From the NCBI GenBank assembly GCA_027493935.1, contig JAOSJV010000010.1:1-64000 (forward strand): DNA of 64,000 nt, read 5' to 3'. Below the pieces are notes generated by a model. It was not told where the DNA came from. It saw only the letters and a list, made by a program, of their open reading frames with translations, and did no database searches. Below are positions 38,996 through 50,558 of this stretch, piece by piece (the stretch's first letter is position 1; every line of letters starts with the position of its first letter). The stretch comes from Burkholderiales bacterium. GTDB taxonomy: Bacteria > Pseudomonadota > Gammaproteobacteria > Burkholderiales > SG8-39. Made by a program: the position numbers and the translations under genes.

Positions 38996-40186
38996 TCAAG
39001 CGCCAGCCGGCAGGAAGCGCGCCGAGAGCACGCCCTCGATGCGGCCGATCTCGGCCAGCACGTCGGCGGACGGCCGGCTGTCGACGTCGAGCAGCGTGTA
39101 TGCCAGCTCGCCGCGCGACTTGTTGATCATGTTGTGGATGTTCAGCCGGTGCTCGCCCATCGCGGCGGAAATCTGTCCCACCATGTTCGGCACGTTCGCG
39201 TGCGCGATCGCCACGCGGAACGGCGCCTCGCGCGCCATCGCGACCTCGGGGAAGTTGACCGAATTTGTCACGTTGCCGTTCTCCAGGAAGTCGCGCACTT
39301 GATCGACCACCATCACCGCGCAGTTGTCCTCGGCCTCGCGCGTCGAGGCGCCGAGGTGCGGCAGCGCGATCACGCCGGGACGGCCGGCGAGCCGCGTGCT
39401 CGGGAAGTCGGTCACGTAGTACTTGAGCCGCTGTACCGCGAGCGCCTCGACGACCGCGGCGTCGTCGACGATGCCCTCGCGCGAGAAGTTGAGCAGCACC
39501 GTGCCGGGCCGCACGAGCGCGAGATTGTCCGCATTCACCAGATGGCGCGTCGCCGGCACGAGCGGTACGTGCAGCGTGACGTACTCGCAGTTCTTCAGCA
39601 CCTCGTCGATCGAGTGCGCCTTGCGCACCTGCGACGGCAGGCTCCAGGCGGCGTCGACGGTGAGCTCGGGATCAAGGCCGAGCACCTTCATGCCCAGGCG
39701 GATCGCGGTGTCGGCCACCAGGCTGCCGATCTTGCCGAGCCCGACGACGCCGAGCGCGTGGTGCGGGAGCTCGGTGCCCGCGAACGCCTTCTTCCCCTCC
39801 TCGACGCGTGCGTTGAGCGCCGCCTCGTCGGCGTCGCGCAGCCCGGCGACGAACGCGAGCGCCGGTACGAGGTTGCGCGCGGCCATCAGCATCCCGGCGA
39901 GCACGAGCTCCTTCACCGCGTTCGCGTTCGCGCCCGGCGCGTTGAACACCGGTACGCCACGCGCGCTCATCGCGCCGACCGGGATGTTGTTGGTGCCGGC
40001 GCCGGCGCGCCCGATCGCGCGCACCGAATCCGGGATGTCCATGCGGTGCATGTCCGCCGAGCGCACCAGGATCGCCTCCGGGCGCGCGACGTCCTTCGCG
40101 ACATGGTAGACCCCGGGCGGAAACCGCTTCAGTCCGACCGGCGAGATCTGGTTGAGCACCAAAATGTCGTGGCGTTCAGGCCGCAT
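38996..40186 (-). CDS. serA: D-3-phosphoglycerate dehydrogenase
   Basis: 396 aa, short (type III-like) form. It starts MRPERHDILVLNQISPVGLK; an upstream Met at 40225 is possible. Rossmann motif GVVGLGKIGSLVAD, catalytic His/Glu context in VIALPHLGASTREAEDN, and a C-terminal ACT domain (HANVPNMVGQISAAMGEHRL). First step of serine synthesis. Placement between serC and pheA gives serine and aromatic genes one transcriptional direction. Confidence 0.92.
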   Translation of the reverse strand: MRPERHDILVLNQISPVGLKRFPPGVYHVAKDVARPEAILVRSADMHRMDIPDSVRAIGRAGAGTNNIPVGAMSARGVPVFNAPGANANAVKELVLAGMLMAARNLVPALAFVAGLRDADEAALNARVEEGKKAFAGTELPHHALGVVGLGKIGSLVADTAIRLGMKVLGLDPELTVDAAWSLPSQVRKAHSIDEVLKNCEYVTLHVPLVPATRHLVNADNLALVRPGTVLLNFSREGIVDDAAVVEALAVQRLKYYVTDFPSTRLAGRPGVIALPHLGASTREAEDNCAVMVVDQVRDFLENGNVTNSVNFPEVAMAREAPFRVAIAHANVPNMVGQISAAMGEHRLNIHNMINKSRGELAYTLLDVDSRPSADVLAEIGRIEGVLSARFLPAGA

Positions 40187-40270
40187 GTTCAAGCCGCGTC
40201 TTTCGAGCGGCGCCGGTTCACGCAAGGTTCGGGTCGCAAGAGTGGGAGCGTACGCCGCCGGCGCAACGGT

Positions 40271-41349
40271 CTAGCCGTGCCGCGCCTCGAACTCGCGCAT
40301 GTAGTCCACCAGCCGCTGCACGCCGTCGACCGGCATCGCATTGTAGATCGAAGCGCGCATGCCGCCGACCGACCGGTGCCCTTTCAGCTGCACCATTCCG
40401 CGCTCGGACGCGCCCTTCAGAAAGGCCGCGTCGAGCGCCTGATCGGCAAGCGTGAACGGGACGTTCATGCGCGAGCGGTCGGACTTGCGCACCGGGCTGC
40501 GGTAGAACGCCGAGGCGTCGAGCAGGTCATACAGCAGCTTCGCCTTGGCGACGTTGCGCCGCTCGATCTCGGCGAGCCCGCCCTGGCGCTTGAGCCACTC
40601 GAACACCAGACCGGCGATGTACACGGCGTAGGTCGGCGGCGTGTTCGACATCGACTGCGCGTCGGCGTGCACCTTGTAGTCGAGCATGCCCGGCGTGCCC
40701 TTCGCGGCTCGTCCGAGCAGACTCTCGCGCACGATCACGATCGTGAGGCCGGCTGGGCCGATATTCTTCTGCGCGCCGGCGTAGATCAGGCCGTACCTGC
40801 CGACCTCCACCGGCCGCGACAGGATGTGCGAGGACATGTCGGCCACCAGCGGCACACCGCCGGTCGCGGGCACCCAGTGCAGCTCCACCCCGCCGATCGT
40901 CTCGTTCGAGCATACGTGCACGTACGCGGCGTCCGGATCGAGCTTCCAGTTCGCCTGCGCGGGCATGTAGGTGTAGTTCGCATCGGCCGCGCTCGCAGCG
41001 ACGTTCACGCGGCAGAACCTCTGCGCCTCCTTGATGGCCTTCTTCGACCACTCGCCGGTGTCGATGTAGTCCGCGCCCGCCCTACCGGCAAGCAAGTTCA
41101 TCGGCACCATCGCGAACTGCAGCGTCGCGCCGCCCTGCAGGAACAGCACCTGGTACCCGGCCGGGATCTCCATCAGCTCGCGCAGCGCGGCCTCCGCCCG
41201 CTCGGCGATGGCAATGAACTCGGGCCCGCGATGGCTCATCTCCATCACGCACATGCCGCTACCGTGCCAGTCGAGCATCTCCTCGGCGGCCTGCCGCAGG
41301 ACCTCCTCGGGCAGCACCGCCGGACCGGCGGAGAAGTTGATCACTCGGC

Positions 41350-41353
<4 letters not shown>
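40271..41353 (-). CDS. serC: Phosphoserine aminotransferase
   Basis: 360 aa. NFSAGPAVLPEEVLRQAAEE at the N-terminus, PLP lysine in YAGAQKNIGPAGLTIVIV, MSHRGPEFI, and C-terminal RASIYNAMPVDGVQRLVDYM. Converts phosphohydroxypyruvate to phosphoserine (also used in PLP synthesis). The start overlaps the gyrA stop by 4 nt. Confidence 0.95.
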
Positions 41354-43963
<2,610 letters not shown>

Positions 43964-44274
43964 CACTGTGGCAGGCCCCCGGCGCACCCGCCCGGGCGGG
44001 CGGGCGGGGCACCGCGCGCCTGACCCCGGCTCGGGTCAAAAAGAGTGGAATCTTACCATTGCGCACGACCCTCGGCGACGCAGGCACACGCGCCCGACCG
44101 CTACTTCGGAGCCCCGGCGGCGCCTCCAGCGCGCTACCGGGAGCGCTTCCATGCGGCGCATTGGTTGGTGTACCATTCGCGCGTCTGGCCGGCGGGCGGC
44201 CGCAGGCGGGTCAGCCCGGCGCCGTGAAACAGCGAAGAACGAAGCCACAACACACACGCCACAGGGGGTGCCCT
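43964..44274. promoter_or_regulatory. Divergent promoter region, gyrA / ompA-like
   Basis: 310 bp between the gyrA and OmpA-like starts. On the minus strand TAAGAT (near 44050) is a plausible gyrA -10. On the plus strand the region 44160-44260 upstream of the OmpA-like gene should hold its promoter, but I see no convincing -35/-10 pair. No other gene. Confidence 0.35.
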
Positions 44275-44988
44275 TTGAACGCCATGCTCAAGAGTCTCAG
44301 CACGATCGGCGTAGCCGCGTCCTGCCTCGCCGTCCTGCCCGCCGCCGCGCAGGCGCCGGCTCCGAAAGGCCCGCTGGGCGGCCCGGAGGCCTACGTGATC
44401 GATACGGCCGGTGCGATCGTGAAGAACCCGTTCGGCCTGTGCTGGCGCACCAGCCAATGGAGCCCGGCCAACGCGGCGTGCGAGTGCGACAAGGACATCC
44501 TGCCGCGCGCGCGCTGCGCGCCGCCCGCGCCAAAGCCGGCCGCGGCACCCGCGCCGAAGCCGGCCCCCGCACCGGCGCCGGCGCCGGCTGCGAAGCCTAA
44601 GGTGTGCGACTTCACCGCCGCGCTGACCGGTGACGCCACGTTCGACTTCGACAAGGCGGTGCTGAAGCCTGCCGCGCGCGCCCAGCTCGATCGCGATGTC
44701 GTCGGGCGCCTCGGCACGTGCCGGTCCATCACGGTCATCAACGTGAACGGCCACACCGACCGCATCGGCAGCGCCGCATACAACCAGAAGCTCTCCGAGC
44801 GCCGCGCCGCGGTCGTGCGCGACTACCTGGTGAGCAAGGGCGTCGATCGCAGCAAGATCGAGACCTTCGGCTACGGCAAGACCACGCCGATCAAGTCGTG
44901 CCCCGACACCAAGGACTTCAAGGCGCTGGTCGCCTGTCTGGCGCCCAACCGCCGCGCCGAGGTCCAGGTCAAGGGTCCGGCGAGGTAG
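44275..44988 (+). CDS. OmpA-like peptidoglycan-binding outer-membrane protein (paralogue 1)
   Basis: 237 aa from TTG 44275, which has GGGGG 6 nt upstream; ATG 44284 is the alternative. Signal peptide ending AAAQA, then a conserved N-terminal domain (GPLGGPEAYVIDTAGAIVKN, FGLCWRTSQWSPANAACECD), an Ala/Pro-rich linker, and a C-terminal OmpA domain (ATFDFDKAVLKPAAR, NVNGHTDRIGSAAYNQKLSE). No eight-strand barrel is present: this is the short betaproteobacterial type. It has its own terminator. Closely similar to the gene at 46506. Confidence 0.88.
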   Translation: MNAMLKSLSTIGVAASCLAVLPAAAQAPAPKGPLGGPEAYVIDTAGAIVKNPFGLCWRTSQWSPANAACECDKDILPRARCAPPAPKPAAAPAPKPAPAPAPAPAAKPKVCDFTAALTGDATFDFDKAVLKPAARAQLDRDVVGRLGTCRSITVINVNGHTDRIGSAAYNQKLSERRAAVVRDYLVSKGVDRSKIETFGYGKTTPIKSCPDTKDFKALVACLAPNRRAEVQVKGPAR

Positions 44989-45008
44989 GTTCCGCCCGCG
45001 AATCAAGG

Positions 45009-45036
45009 GCCCCGCTCGCGAGCGGGGCTTTTTTTT
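45009..45036 (+). terminator. Rho-independent terminator
   Basis: Stem GCCCCGCT / AGCGGGGC with loop CGCG, followed by eight T. Ends the OmpA-like transcript 20 bp after its stop, and lies just before the deaminase start. Confidence 0.95.
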
Positions 45037-45054
45037 GGCGCCCTGCGGTCCGGC

Positions 45055-46401
45055 ATGAAAGCAGATGATCCGAACGGCGGAGCCGCCGATACACAGCCGG
45101 ATTTCGCGATCGAGGCGAGATGGGTCGTCCCGGTCGAACCCGACGGCGTGGTGCTCGACGACCATGCCGTGCTGGTGCGCGCCGGACGCATCGCCGGGCT
45201 CGCGCCGATCGACGCGGCGCGGGCGCGCCATCCGGCCGCGCCGCGCGTGGCGCTGCCGCACCATGTGCTGCTCCCGGGGCTCGTCAATGCGCATACGCAT
45301 GCAGCCATGTCGCTCATGCGCGGCCTCGCCGACGACAAGTCGCTCATGGTCTGGCTGCGCGATCACATCTGGCCGATCGAGTCGCGCCACACCTCGCAGG
45401 ACATGGTGTACGACGGAACGCTGCTCGCCGCCGCCGAGATGCTGCGCGGCGGGACCACCTGCGCGAACGACATGTATTTCTTTCCGGAGGCCGCCGGCCG
45501 CGCGTTCCTCGCCGCCGGGATGCGCGCCGCCCTGGGCCTGATCGCGGTCGAGTTCCCGACGCCCTACGCCGCCGACCCGGACGACTATCTGGCGAAAGGG
45601 CTCGCGCTGCGCGACGCGTTGCGCGAAGAGCCGCGCCTCTCGTTCTGCTTCGCGCCGCACGCCCCGTACACCGTCAGCGACCGCACCTTCGGGCGGATCG
45701 GCACGATGGCGGAGGAACTCGATCTGCCGATCCACGTGCACTTGCACGAGACCGACGACGAGATCCGCGAGAGCATCGACCGGCACGGCGTACGACCGAT
45801 CGAGCGGCTGCGCGCGCTCGGCTTGCTGTCGCCGCGTCTGATCGCGGTGCACGCGGTGCATCTGACCGAGAACGAGATCGAGGCACTCGGCGTGCACGGC
45901 TGCTCGGTGGCGCACTGCGCATCGTCGAACCTGAAGCTCGCCAGCGGGTTCGCGCCGACGCCGGCGCTGCTCGGCGCCGGCGTCAATCTGGCGCTCGGCA
46001 CCGACGGCGCGGCGAGCAACAACCGCCTCGACATCCTGCAGGAGGCGCGCACCGCGGCGCTGCTCGCGAAGGCGGTGGCCGGCGATCCGCAGACCATGCC
46101 GGCGCACACCGCGCTGCGCTGCGCGACGCTCGCCGGCGCGCGCGCGCTCGGACTCGAGGCGGTGATCGGCTCGATCGAGCCGGGCAAGTGGGCCGACCTC
46201 TGCGCGATCTCGCTCGACGCGATCGAGACGCGGCCCTGCTTCGACCCCGTCTCGCACGTGGTGTACGCCGCCGGCCGCGAGCACGTCACCCACGTCTGGG
46301 TCGCCGGCGAGGCGGTGCTCGCCGAGCGTGCACTCGCCCGGTTGGATCCGCGGGATCTGGAGAAACTCTCGCTTTTGTGGCAGAATCGCTTCCGGGAATA
46401 A
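45055..46401 (+). CDS. mtaD: TRZ/ATZ-family amidohydrolase, probable MTA/SAH deaminase
   Basis: 448 aa. Metal-binding motifs of the amidohydrolase superfamily: PGLVNAHTHAAMSL, HVHLHETDDE, AVHAVHLTENEIE, and LALGTDGAASNN (catalytic Asp). The family deaminates S-adenosylhomocysteine or 5'-methylthioadenosine to the inosyl compounds. A gene of this type next to ubiG is common in betaproteobacteria and fits removal of the SAH made by SAM-dependent methyltransferases. Confidence 0.85.
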   Translation: MKADDPNGGAADTQPDFAIEARWVVPVEPDGVVLDDHAVLVRAGRIAGLAPIDAARARHPAAPRVALPHHVLLPGLVNAHTHAAMSLMRGLADDKSLMVWLRDHIWPIESRHTSQDMVYDGTLLAAAEMLRGGTTCANDMYFFPEAAGRAFLAAGMRAALGLIAVEFPTPYAADPDDYLAKGLALRDALREEPRLSFCFAPHAPYTVSDRTFGRIGTMAEELDLPIHVHLHETDDEIRESIDRHGVRPIERLRALGLLSPRLIAVHAVHLTENEIEALGVHGCSVAHCASSNLKLASGFAPTPALLGAGVNLALGTDGAASNNRLDILQEARTAALLAKAVAGDPQTMPAHTALRCATLAGARALGLEAVIGSIEPGKWADLCAISLDAIETRPCFDPVSHVVYAAGREHVTHVWVAGEAVLAERALARLDPRDLEKLSLLWQNRFRE

Positions 46402-46505
46402 GAGCCTGTTGAAACAGACACCTGTAATCAGTCCTTCACTGCGGCGCTAGAGCAGGCGGCGCTGCGCGTCCCGCGTCCCGCGTTCTTCCATAAAGAGGGG
46501 AAAGC

Positions 46506-47231
46506 ATGATCAAGAATGCATCAAAGCTGCTCATGGCGGCCGCCGCCGTGGCGTTCCTCGGCACGGCTCCGCAGGCGTTCGCCCAGCCGGGCATGAGCGC
46601 CAACGTGCCCAAGGGCCCGCTCGGCGGTCCGCAGGCATACGTGATCGACTCCGCGCGTCAGATCGTCAAGACGCCGTTCGGGCTGTGCGTGCGCACCGGG
46701 TACTGGACGCCCGCCGCTGGCGTGTGCGAGTGCGACAAGGACCTCATGCCGGCGGCCGCCTGCACGGTCGCCGCGGCACCGAGCCGCGCGCCCGCGCCCG
46801 CGCCGAAGCCCGTCGCGCCGGCCGCGCCGAAGCCGGTCACCCAGAAAGTCACCCTTTCGGCCGACGTGCTCTTCGACTTCGACAAGTACGCGCTCAAGCC
46901 CGAAGGCAAGGCCAGGCTCGACGAGCTGGTGAACCAGATCAAGGGCATCGCGCTCGAGGTGATCATCGGTATCGGCCACACCGACCGCATCGGCACCGAG
47001 AAATACAACCAGGCGCTTTCGGTGCGCCGCGCGGAGTCGGTCAAGGCCTACCTCGTGAGCAAGGGCATCCAGCCGAACCGGATCTATACCGAGGGCAAGG
47101 GCGAGAAGCAGCCGGTCACCGGCGACAAGTGCATGAAGATGGGCCCCGAGAGCGCGAGCAACAGGAAGCTGGTCGCGTGCCTCCAGCCCGACCGCCGCGT
47201 CGAGATCGAGGTGGTCGGCACGCGTAAGTAG
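46506..47231 (+). CDS. ompA: OmpA-like outer-membrane protein (paralogue 2)
   Basis: 241 aa. Signal peptide ([20 protein letters not shown], cleavage after AFA), conserved N-terminal module ([36 protein letters not shown]), Ala/Pro linker, C-terminal OmpA domain ([40 protein letters not shown]) and a Cys pair near the end. Links outer membrane and peptidoglycan. AAGAGGGGAAAGC gives a strong ribosome binding site. In frame and probably highly expressed. Confidence 0.9.
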   Translation: MIKNASKLLMAAAAVAFLGTAPQAFAQPGMSANVPKGPLGGPQAYVIDSARQIVKTPFGLCVRTGYWTPAAGVCECDKDLMPAAACTVAAAPSRAPAPAPKPVAPAAPKPVTQKVTLSADVLFDFDKYALKPEGKARLDELVNQIKGIALEVIIGIGHTDRIGTEKYNQALSVRRAESVKAYLVSKGIQPNRIYTEGKGEKQPVTGDKCMKMGPESASNRKLVACLQPDRRVEIEVVGTRK

Positions 47232-47260
47232 CGCGACGCCGTTCGGCAACGGCAAGTCAG

Positions 47261-47289
47261 GAAAAGCCCAGCCCCGGCTGGGCTTTTCC
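47261..47289 (+). terminator. Rho-independent (bidirectional-looking) terminator
   Basis: GGAAAAGCCCAGCC / GGCTGGGCTTTTCC, 13-14 bp arms with A- and T-runs on both sides. Follows the ompA stop. Confidence 0.93.
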
Positions 47290-47334
47290 GTTTGCGGCGG
47301 CGAACTCGCGCCGCGCGCGGTTGTCGGTGAGAGC

Positions 47335-48048
47335 ATGAGCGAAGAGCCGCGCAACGCGAACGTCGATCCTGCCGAGCTCGCAAAGTTCAGCGCGCTTGCA
47401 CACCGCTGGTGGGACCCGGCGAGCGAATTCCGCCCGCTGCACGAGATCAACCCGCTGCGGCTCGGGTGGATCGACGAGCGGGCAGCCCTCGCCGGCAAGC
47501 GGGTGCTCGACGTCGGCTGCGGCGGCGGCATCCTCGCCGAGGCGATGGCGCGCCGCGGCGCGCAGGTGACAGGCATCGATCTCTCCGAGCGTGCGCTGAA
47601 GGTGGCCGGGCTGCACCTGATCGAGAGCCGGCTCGCGGTCGAGTACGAGAAGATCGCCGCCGAGGACCTCGCGGTGCGCGAGCCCGCCGGCTTCGACGTG
47701 GTCACCTGCATGGAGATGCTCGAGCACGTGCCCGATCCCGCGAGCACGGTCCGGGCGTGCGCAGCGTTGCTGAAGCCCGGCGGACACGCCTTCTTCGCGA
47801 CCATCAACCGCAACCCGAAGTCGTATCTGTTCGCCATCGTCGGCGCCGAATACGTGCTCAAGCTGCTGCCGAAGGGCACGCACGACTACGCGCACTTCAT
47901 CAAGCCGTCCGAGCTCTCGAGCTTTTGCCGCGACGCCGGGCTCGCGCCCGAGGGCCTCATCGGGATGACCTACAATCCGCTGACGAAGATCTACTCGCTC
48001 GGCCGCGACACCGACGTCAACTACATCCTGCACGTGCGCAAGGAATGA
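47335..48048 (+). CDS. ubiG: Ubiquinone biosynthesis O-methyltransferase
   Basis: 237 aa SAM-dependent methyltransferase. [20 protein letters not shown] and the INPLRL motif identify UbiG; motif I is [16 protein letters not shown], and [18 protein letters not shown] and GMTYNPLT follow. It performs both O-methylations in ubiquinone synthesis. Confidence 0.95.
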   Translation: MSEEPRNANVDPAELAKFSALAHRWWDPASEFRPLHEINPLRLGWIDERAALAGKRVLDVGCGGGILAEAMARRGAQVTGIDLSERALKVAGLHLIESRLAVEYEKIAAEDLAVREPAGFDVVTCMEMLEHVPDPASTVRACAALLKPGGHAFFATINRNPKSYLFAIVGAEYVLKLLPKGTHDYAHFIKPSELSSFCRDAGLAPEGLIGMTYNPLTKIYSLGRDTDVNYILHVRKE

Positions 48049-48164
48049 CGCGCTGTGCCGTCGACAATTGGCGGTGTCGAGCCGCGAGTGCGTGGTGGAT
48101 GAGGCCCTTCGCGGTCGGCGCGAGTTTGCAGCCTGACGATTGACCCCGATAGCCGGCCACGCCG

Positions 48165-48812
48165 TTGATCCGCGCCGTTCTCTTCGACCTCGACGGCACG
48201 CTCGCCGACACCGCGCCCGATCTCACCGCCGCGCTGAACGCGCTGCTCGGCGAGCACGGCCGCGCGCCGGTGCCGCTCGAGCGCACCCGCCCGCTCACCT
48301 CGGCGGGGGCGCGCGGGATGCTGCAGGCCGGCTTCGGCATCGCGCCGGGGTCCTCCGAGTACGAGCCGCTCAAGGCGCGCTTCCTCGACCTGTACGGCCA
48401 GTCGGTATGCGCGCAGACGCGACTGTTTCCCGGGATGGACGCCCTGCTCGATGCGCTCGAGCGCCGCGGCCTGCGCTGGGGCGTGGTCACCAACAAGCCG
48501 GAGCGCTTCACCACTCCGCTGCTCGCCGCGCTCGGCGTCCTGCACCGCGCCGCCTGCGTGGTGAGCGGCGACACGACCGAGCGTCCCAAGCCTCACCCGG
48601 ACCCTCTGCTCCACGCCGCCGGCGCCCTCGCGCTCGCGCCGACGGCATGCCTTTACGTCGGCGACGACCTGCGCGACGTCCAGGCGGCGCGGGCGGCGGG
48701 CATGCCCGTGGTCGCGGCCGGCTACGGCTACCTCGGCGACGGCGGCGAGTGCGGCTCGTGGCAGGCCGACGGGATCATCGAGCACCCGCTCGAGACCTTG
48801 AATTTCCTGTAG
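48165..48812 (+). CDS. gph: Phosphoglycolate phosphatase
   Basis: 215 aa HAD phosphatase starting at TTG (MIRAVLFDLDGTLADTAPD). Motif I DLDGTLADT, motif II VVTNKP, motif III Lys in ERPKPHPDPL, motif IV YVGDDLRDVQAA. Removes phosphoglycolate, for example from DNA repair. A hydrophobic-start TTG with no alternative ATG nearby. Follows ubiG by 116 bp as in many betaproteobacteria. Confidence 0.92.
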   Translation: MIRAVLFDLDGTLADTAPDLTAALNALLGEHGRAPVPLERTRPLTSAGARGMLQAGFGIAPGSSEYEPLKARFLDLYGQSVCAQTRLFPGMDALLDALERRGLRWGVVTNKPERFTTPLLAALGVLHRAACVVSGDTTERPKPHPDPLLHAAGALALAPTACLYVGDDLRDVQAARAAGMPVVAAGYGYLGDGGECGSWQADGIIEHPLETLNFL

Positions 48813-48828
48813 TCGCACCCACCTGTGC

Positions 48829-48834
48829 GATAAT
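48829..48834 (+). promoter_or_regulatory. Probable ssrA -10 box
   Basis: GATAAT in the 53-bp gap between gph and ssrA, placed so that transcription would start about 25 nt before the mature tmRNA 5' end. The -35 is weak. Confidence 0.55.
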
Positions 48835-48865
48835 TGCAGCGGTTGCAGCAGAAGACTCGGATACC

Positions 48866-49234
48866 GGGGGCGACCTGGTTTCGACGTGGGTCGCGAAGCA
48901 GCACAGGGCATGCCGAGGACCAGTTCCCTCGTTAATCCACTGGAAGCCAAACAAACGCCAACGACGAGCGTTTCGCTCTCGCCGCCTAACACCGGCGAGA
49001 CGCTGCACTAGCCTGCTGATGGGCTAGGCCGGGCTCCGGTCCGGTGCAGCGCCATTCACATCAGCCTCTCCGCGCGATTTGGTCGCTTGATCACGCGGAT
49101 CCGTCGAAGCGACTGGCCGAGCGCAAGCCTGCCGGCCGGCGGGCGCGAAGCGAGATCCAAATGGCCAGGCTAAGCATGTAGTCCTGACTGCGGAGGGCTT
49201 GCGGACGCGGGTTCGATTCCCGCCGCCTCCACCA
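48866..49234 (+). ncRNA. ssrA: tmRNA
   Basis: 369 nt. The 5' end GGGGGCGACCTGGTTTCGAC and 3' end GGTTCGATTCCCGCCGCCTC followed by CACCA form the tRNA-like domain. The resume reading frame 48957-48989 encodes ANDERFALAA and stop TAA, the betaproteobacterial tag. It rescues stalled ribosomes with SmpB. Its 3' end is duplicated at 50355-50368. Confidence 0.97.
49221..49234. repeat. att-like direct repeat, copy 1 (tmRNA 3' end)
   Basis: CGCCGCCTCCACCA, the last 14 nt of ssrA, repeated exactly at 50355-50368. The pair flanks the mazEF insert and has the layout of attL/attR from an element integrated at ssrA. Confidence 0.75.
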
Positions 49235-49337
49235 ATAACCAGTCCAGTACAACACGCGCCGTCGCCATTCGAGCCTTGGCTACCATTCGCCGGTGACCTT
49301 CGAGCGCTACTATCGCGAAACAAATGTCGTGCCGCGG

Positions 49338-49407
49338 CCGGTTACCCACAGGCAGGCGCGGCCGCGTGCGAGAGAGGCGCCGCCCGCGCCTGCCTGTGGA
49401 TTACCGG
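49338..49407. repeat. Long inverted repeat, 24-bp arms, 2 mismatches
   Basis: Arms 49338-49361 (CCGGTTACCCACAGGCAGGC...) and 49384-49407 (reverse complement CCGGTAATCCACAGGCAGGC...) around a 22-nt loop. Could be a small MITE/REP-like unit or a structured RNA; it is not followed by T residues. Confidence 0.75.
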
Positions 49408-49608
49408 CATGACCCAAATCCTCAACCGTCCGCGGAAACGGGGCAACTCCACCCGAGTCTTTGGCGTTCCGTCGAAGGCCACGTATGTGAGCCCGCTGGT
49501 CCTTGAGCACTACTTGACGTCGCTCTGAAGGGATCGCCCGATCGGCGATGTAACGCGAGCCGGACCAATCCACCGCCAAGCCCGTTGTGGTTGGGACGCG
49601 GAACGATC

Positions 49609-49646
49609 TTGAGTTCAGTCGCTGATGTGTCTACAATGTAGATACA
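49609..49646 (+). promoter_or_regulatory. mazEF promoter and operator
   Basis: -35 TTGAGT (49609-49614), 17-bp spacer, -10 TACAAT (49632-49637). The -10 is embedded in the palindrome TCTAC-AAT-GTAGA (49630-49642), a likely operator for MazE/MazEF autorepression. Confidence 0.7.
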
Positions 49647-49665
49647 TTTTTCAGAGGAGCACGCC

Positions 49666-49909
49666 ATGAAAGCCGTGATCCGCAAGTGGGGGCAACAGCC
49701 CGGCGCTCCGATTGCCGAAGGCGGCGATCGACGAGGCGGCGTTCAGCGTTGAGCAGAAGGTCAACCTGACCGTGACGCCCGGGCGCATCGTGATCGAGCC
49801 TTCCGACAGGGTCGAATACGACCTCGACGAACTCGTCGAGGGCATCACCGCCAAGAACTCGCACGGCGAGGTGGGCTTCGGCAAACCCGTCGGCAAAGAG
49901 GTCCTTTGA
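49666..49909 (+). CDS. mazE: MazE-type antitoxin (AbrB/SpoVT fold)
   Basis: 80 aa after removing one G from GGGGG at 49688-49692. Corrected start MKAVIRKWGNSPALRLPKAA, the swapped-hairpin DNA-binding domain typical of MazE, then VNLTVTPGRIVIEPSDRVEY and an acidic C-terminal part that would wrap MazF. GAGGAG lies 7 nt upstream of ATG. The stop overlaps the mazF start by 3 nt. Confidence 0.85.
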
Positions 49910-50253
49910 CGGCGGCACGGGGCTACGTGCCCGACGCTGGCGACGTTGTCTGGCTCGAGTTCGACCCGCAAGCCGGTCACGAGCAGGCCGGACATCGCCC
50001 AGCGCTCGAGATCAGTCCGGCGGCGTACAACGGCAAGGCCGGCTTGATGGTCTGCTGCCCCATGACGACGCGGATCAAAAGGCACCCGTTCGAGGTGCCG
50101 ACCGAGATCGATGGCGTCGCGAGCGCCGTGCTCTCCGATCAGGTCAAGTCGCTCGACTGGAAGGTTCGCCGGGCGAAGAAAAAGGGCGCGGTGTCCGCTG
50201 ACGTCTTGGTCCACGTGCGCGCGAAGATCAAGGCGCTGTTGCGCATTCAGTGA
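49906..50253 (+). CDS. mazF: MazF-type mRNA interferase toxin
   Basis: 115 aa from TTG 49906. PemK/MazF fold: GYVPDAGDVVWLEFDPQAGH, EQAGHRPALEISPAAYN, LMVCCPMTTRIKRHPFEV and VLSDQVKSLDWKVRRAK. Catalytic Arg and Thr positions (GHRP; PMTT) are present. Sequence-specific ribosome-independent RNase in the family. Translationally coupled to the antitoxin. Confidence 0.92.
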   Translation: MTAARGYVPDAGDVVWLEFDPQAGHEQAGHRPALEISPAAYNGKAGLMVCCPMTTRIKRHPFEVPTEIDGVASAVLSDQVKSLDWKVRRAKKKGAVSADVLVHVRAKIKALLRIQ

Positions 50254-50354
50254 GGCGAGCGGCACACGCCAGGGGGCATCTCCCGGGGCAACCGGAAAAA
50301 TCGAATCAGAGGAACTTCAGCGCGGACAGTGACTTATGTGGACCATGTGAATGA

Positions 50355-50368
50355 CGCCGCCTCCACCA
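50355..50368. repeat. att-like direct repeat, copy 2
   Basis: CGCCGCCTCCACCA, identical to the ssrA 3' end at 49221-49234. It is directly followed by a strong hairpin that would be the natural ssrA terminator. Confidence 0.75.
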
Positions 50369-50376
50369 GACGCGAA

Positions 50377-50398
50377 GAGGGCCCCGAACGGGGCCCTC
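50377..50398 (+). terminator. Hairpin, probably the original ssrA terminator
   Basis: GAGGGCCCC, loop GAAC, GGGGCCCTC, then GGCGTTTGG (weak T-run). It lies 9 bp after the duplicated ssrA end, the distance expected for an ssrA terminator displaced by the insert. Confidence 0.65.
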
Positions 50399-50558
50399 GG
50401 CGTTTGGGGGTGGCGCCGGGGACGCCAGCGCGCCCGAGCGCGATGGCGGTCCCAAGGAGCGACTTCATGTCGCTCCTCGGGATGGCCGGCTCGCGGATGC
50501 GCTGCGAGCCGGACACATTGCCGCCGCTGCCGCGCCGACGCGCGGCGCATCCGGATCG

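Larger units (their letters stand above)
49235..49665. other. Noncoding left part of the ssrA insert
   Basis: 430 bp between ssrA and mazE. It has the long hairpin 49338-49407 and the mazEF promoter, and no integrase or supported gene. Confidence 0.5.

Noticed and set aside
44134..46293. A 719-codon minus-strand open frame
   Set aside because: Antisense to the OmpA-like gene and the amidohydrolase, both of which have clear motifs.
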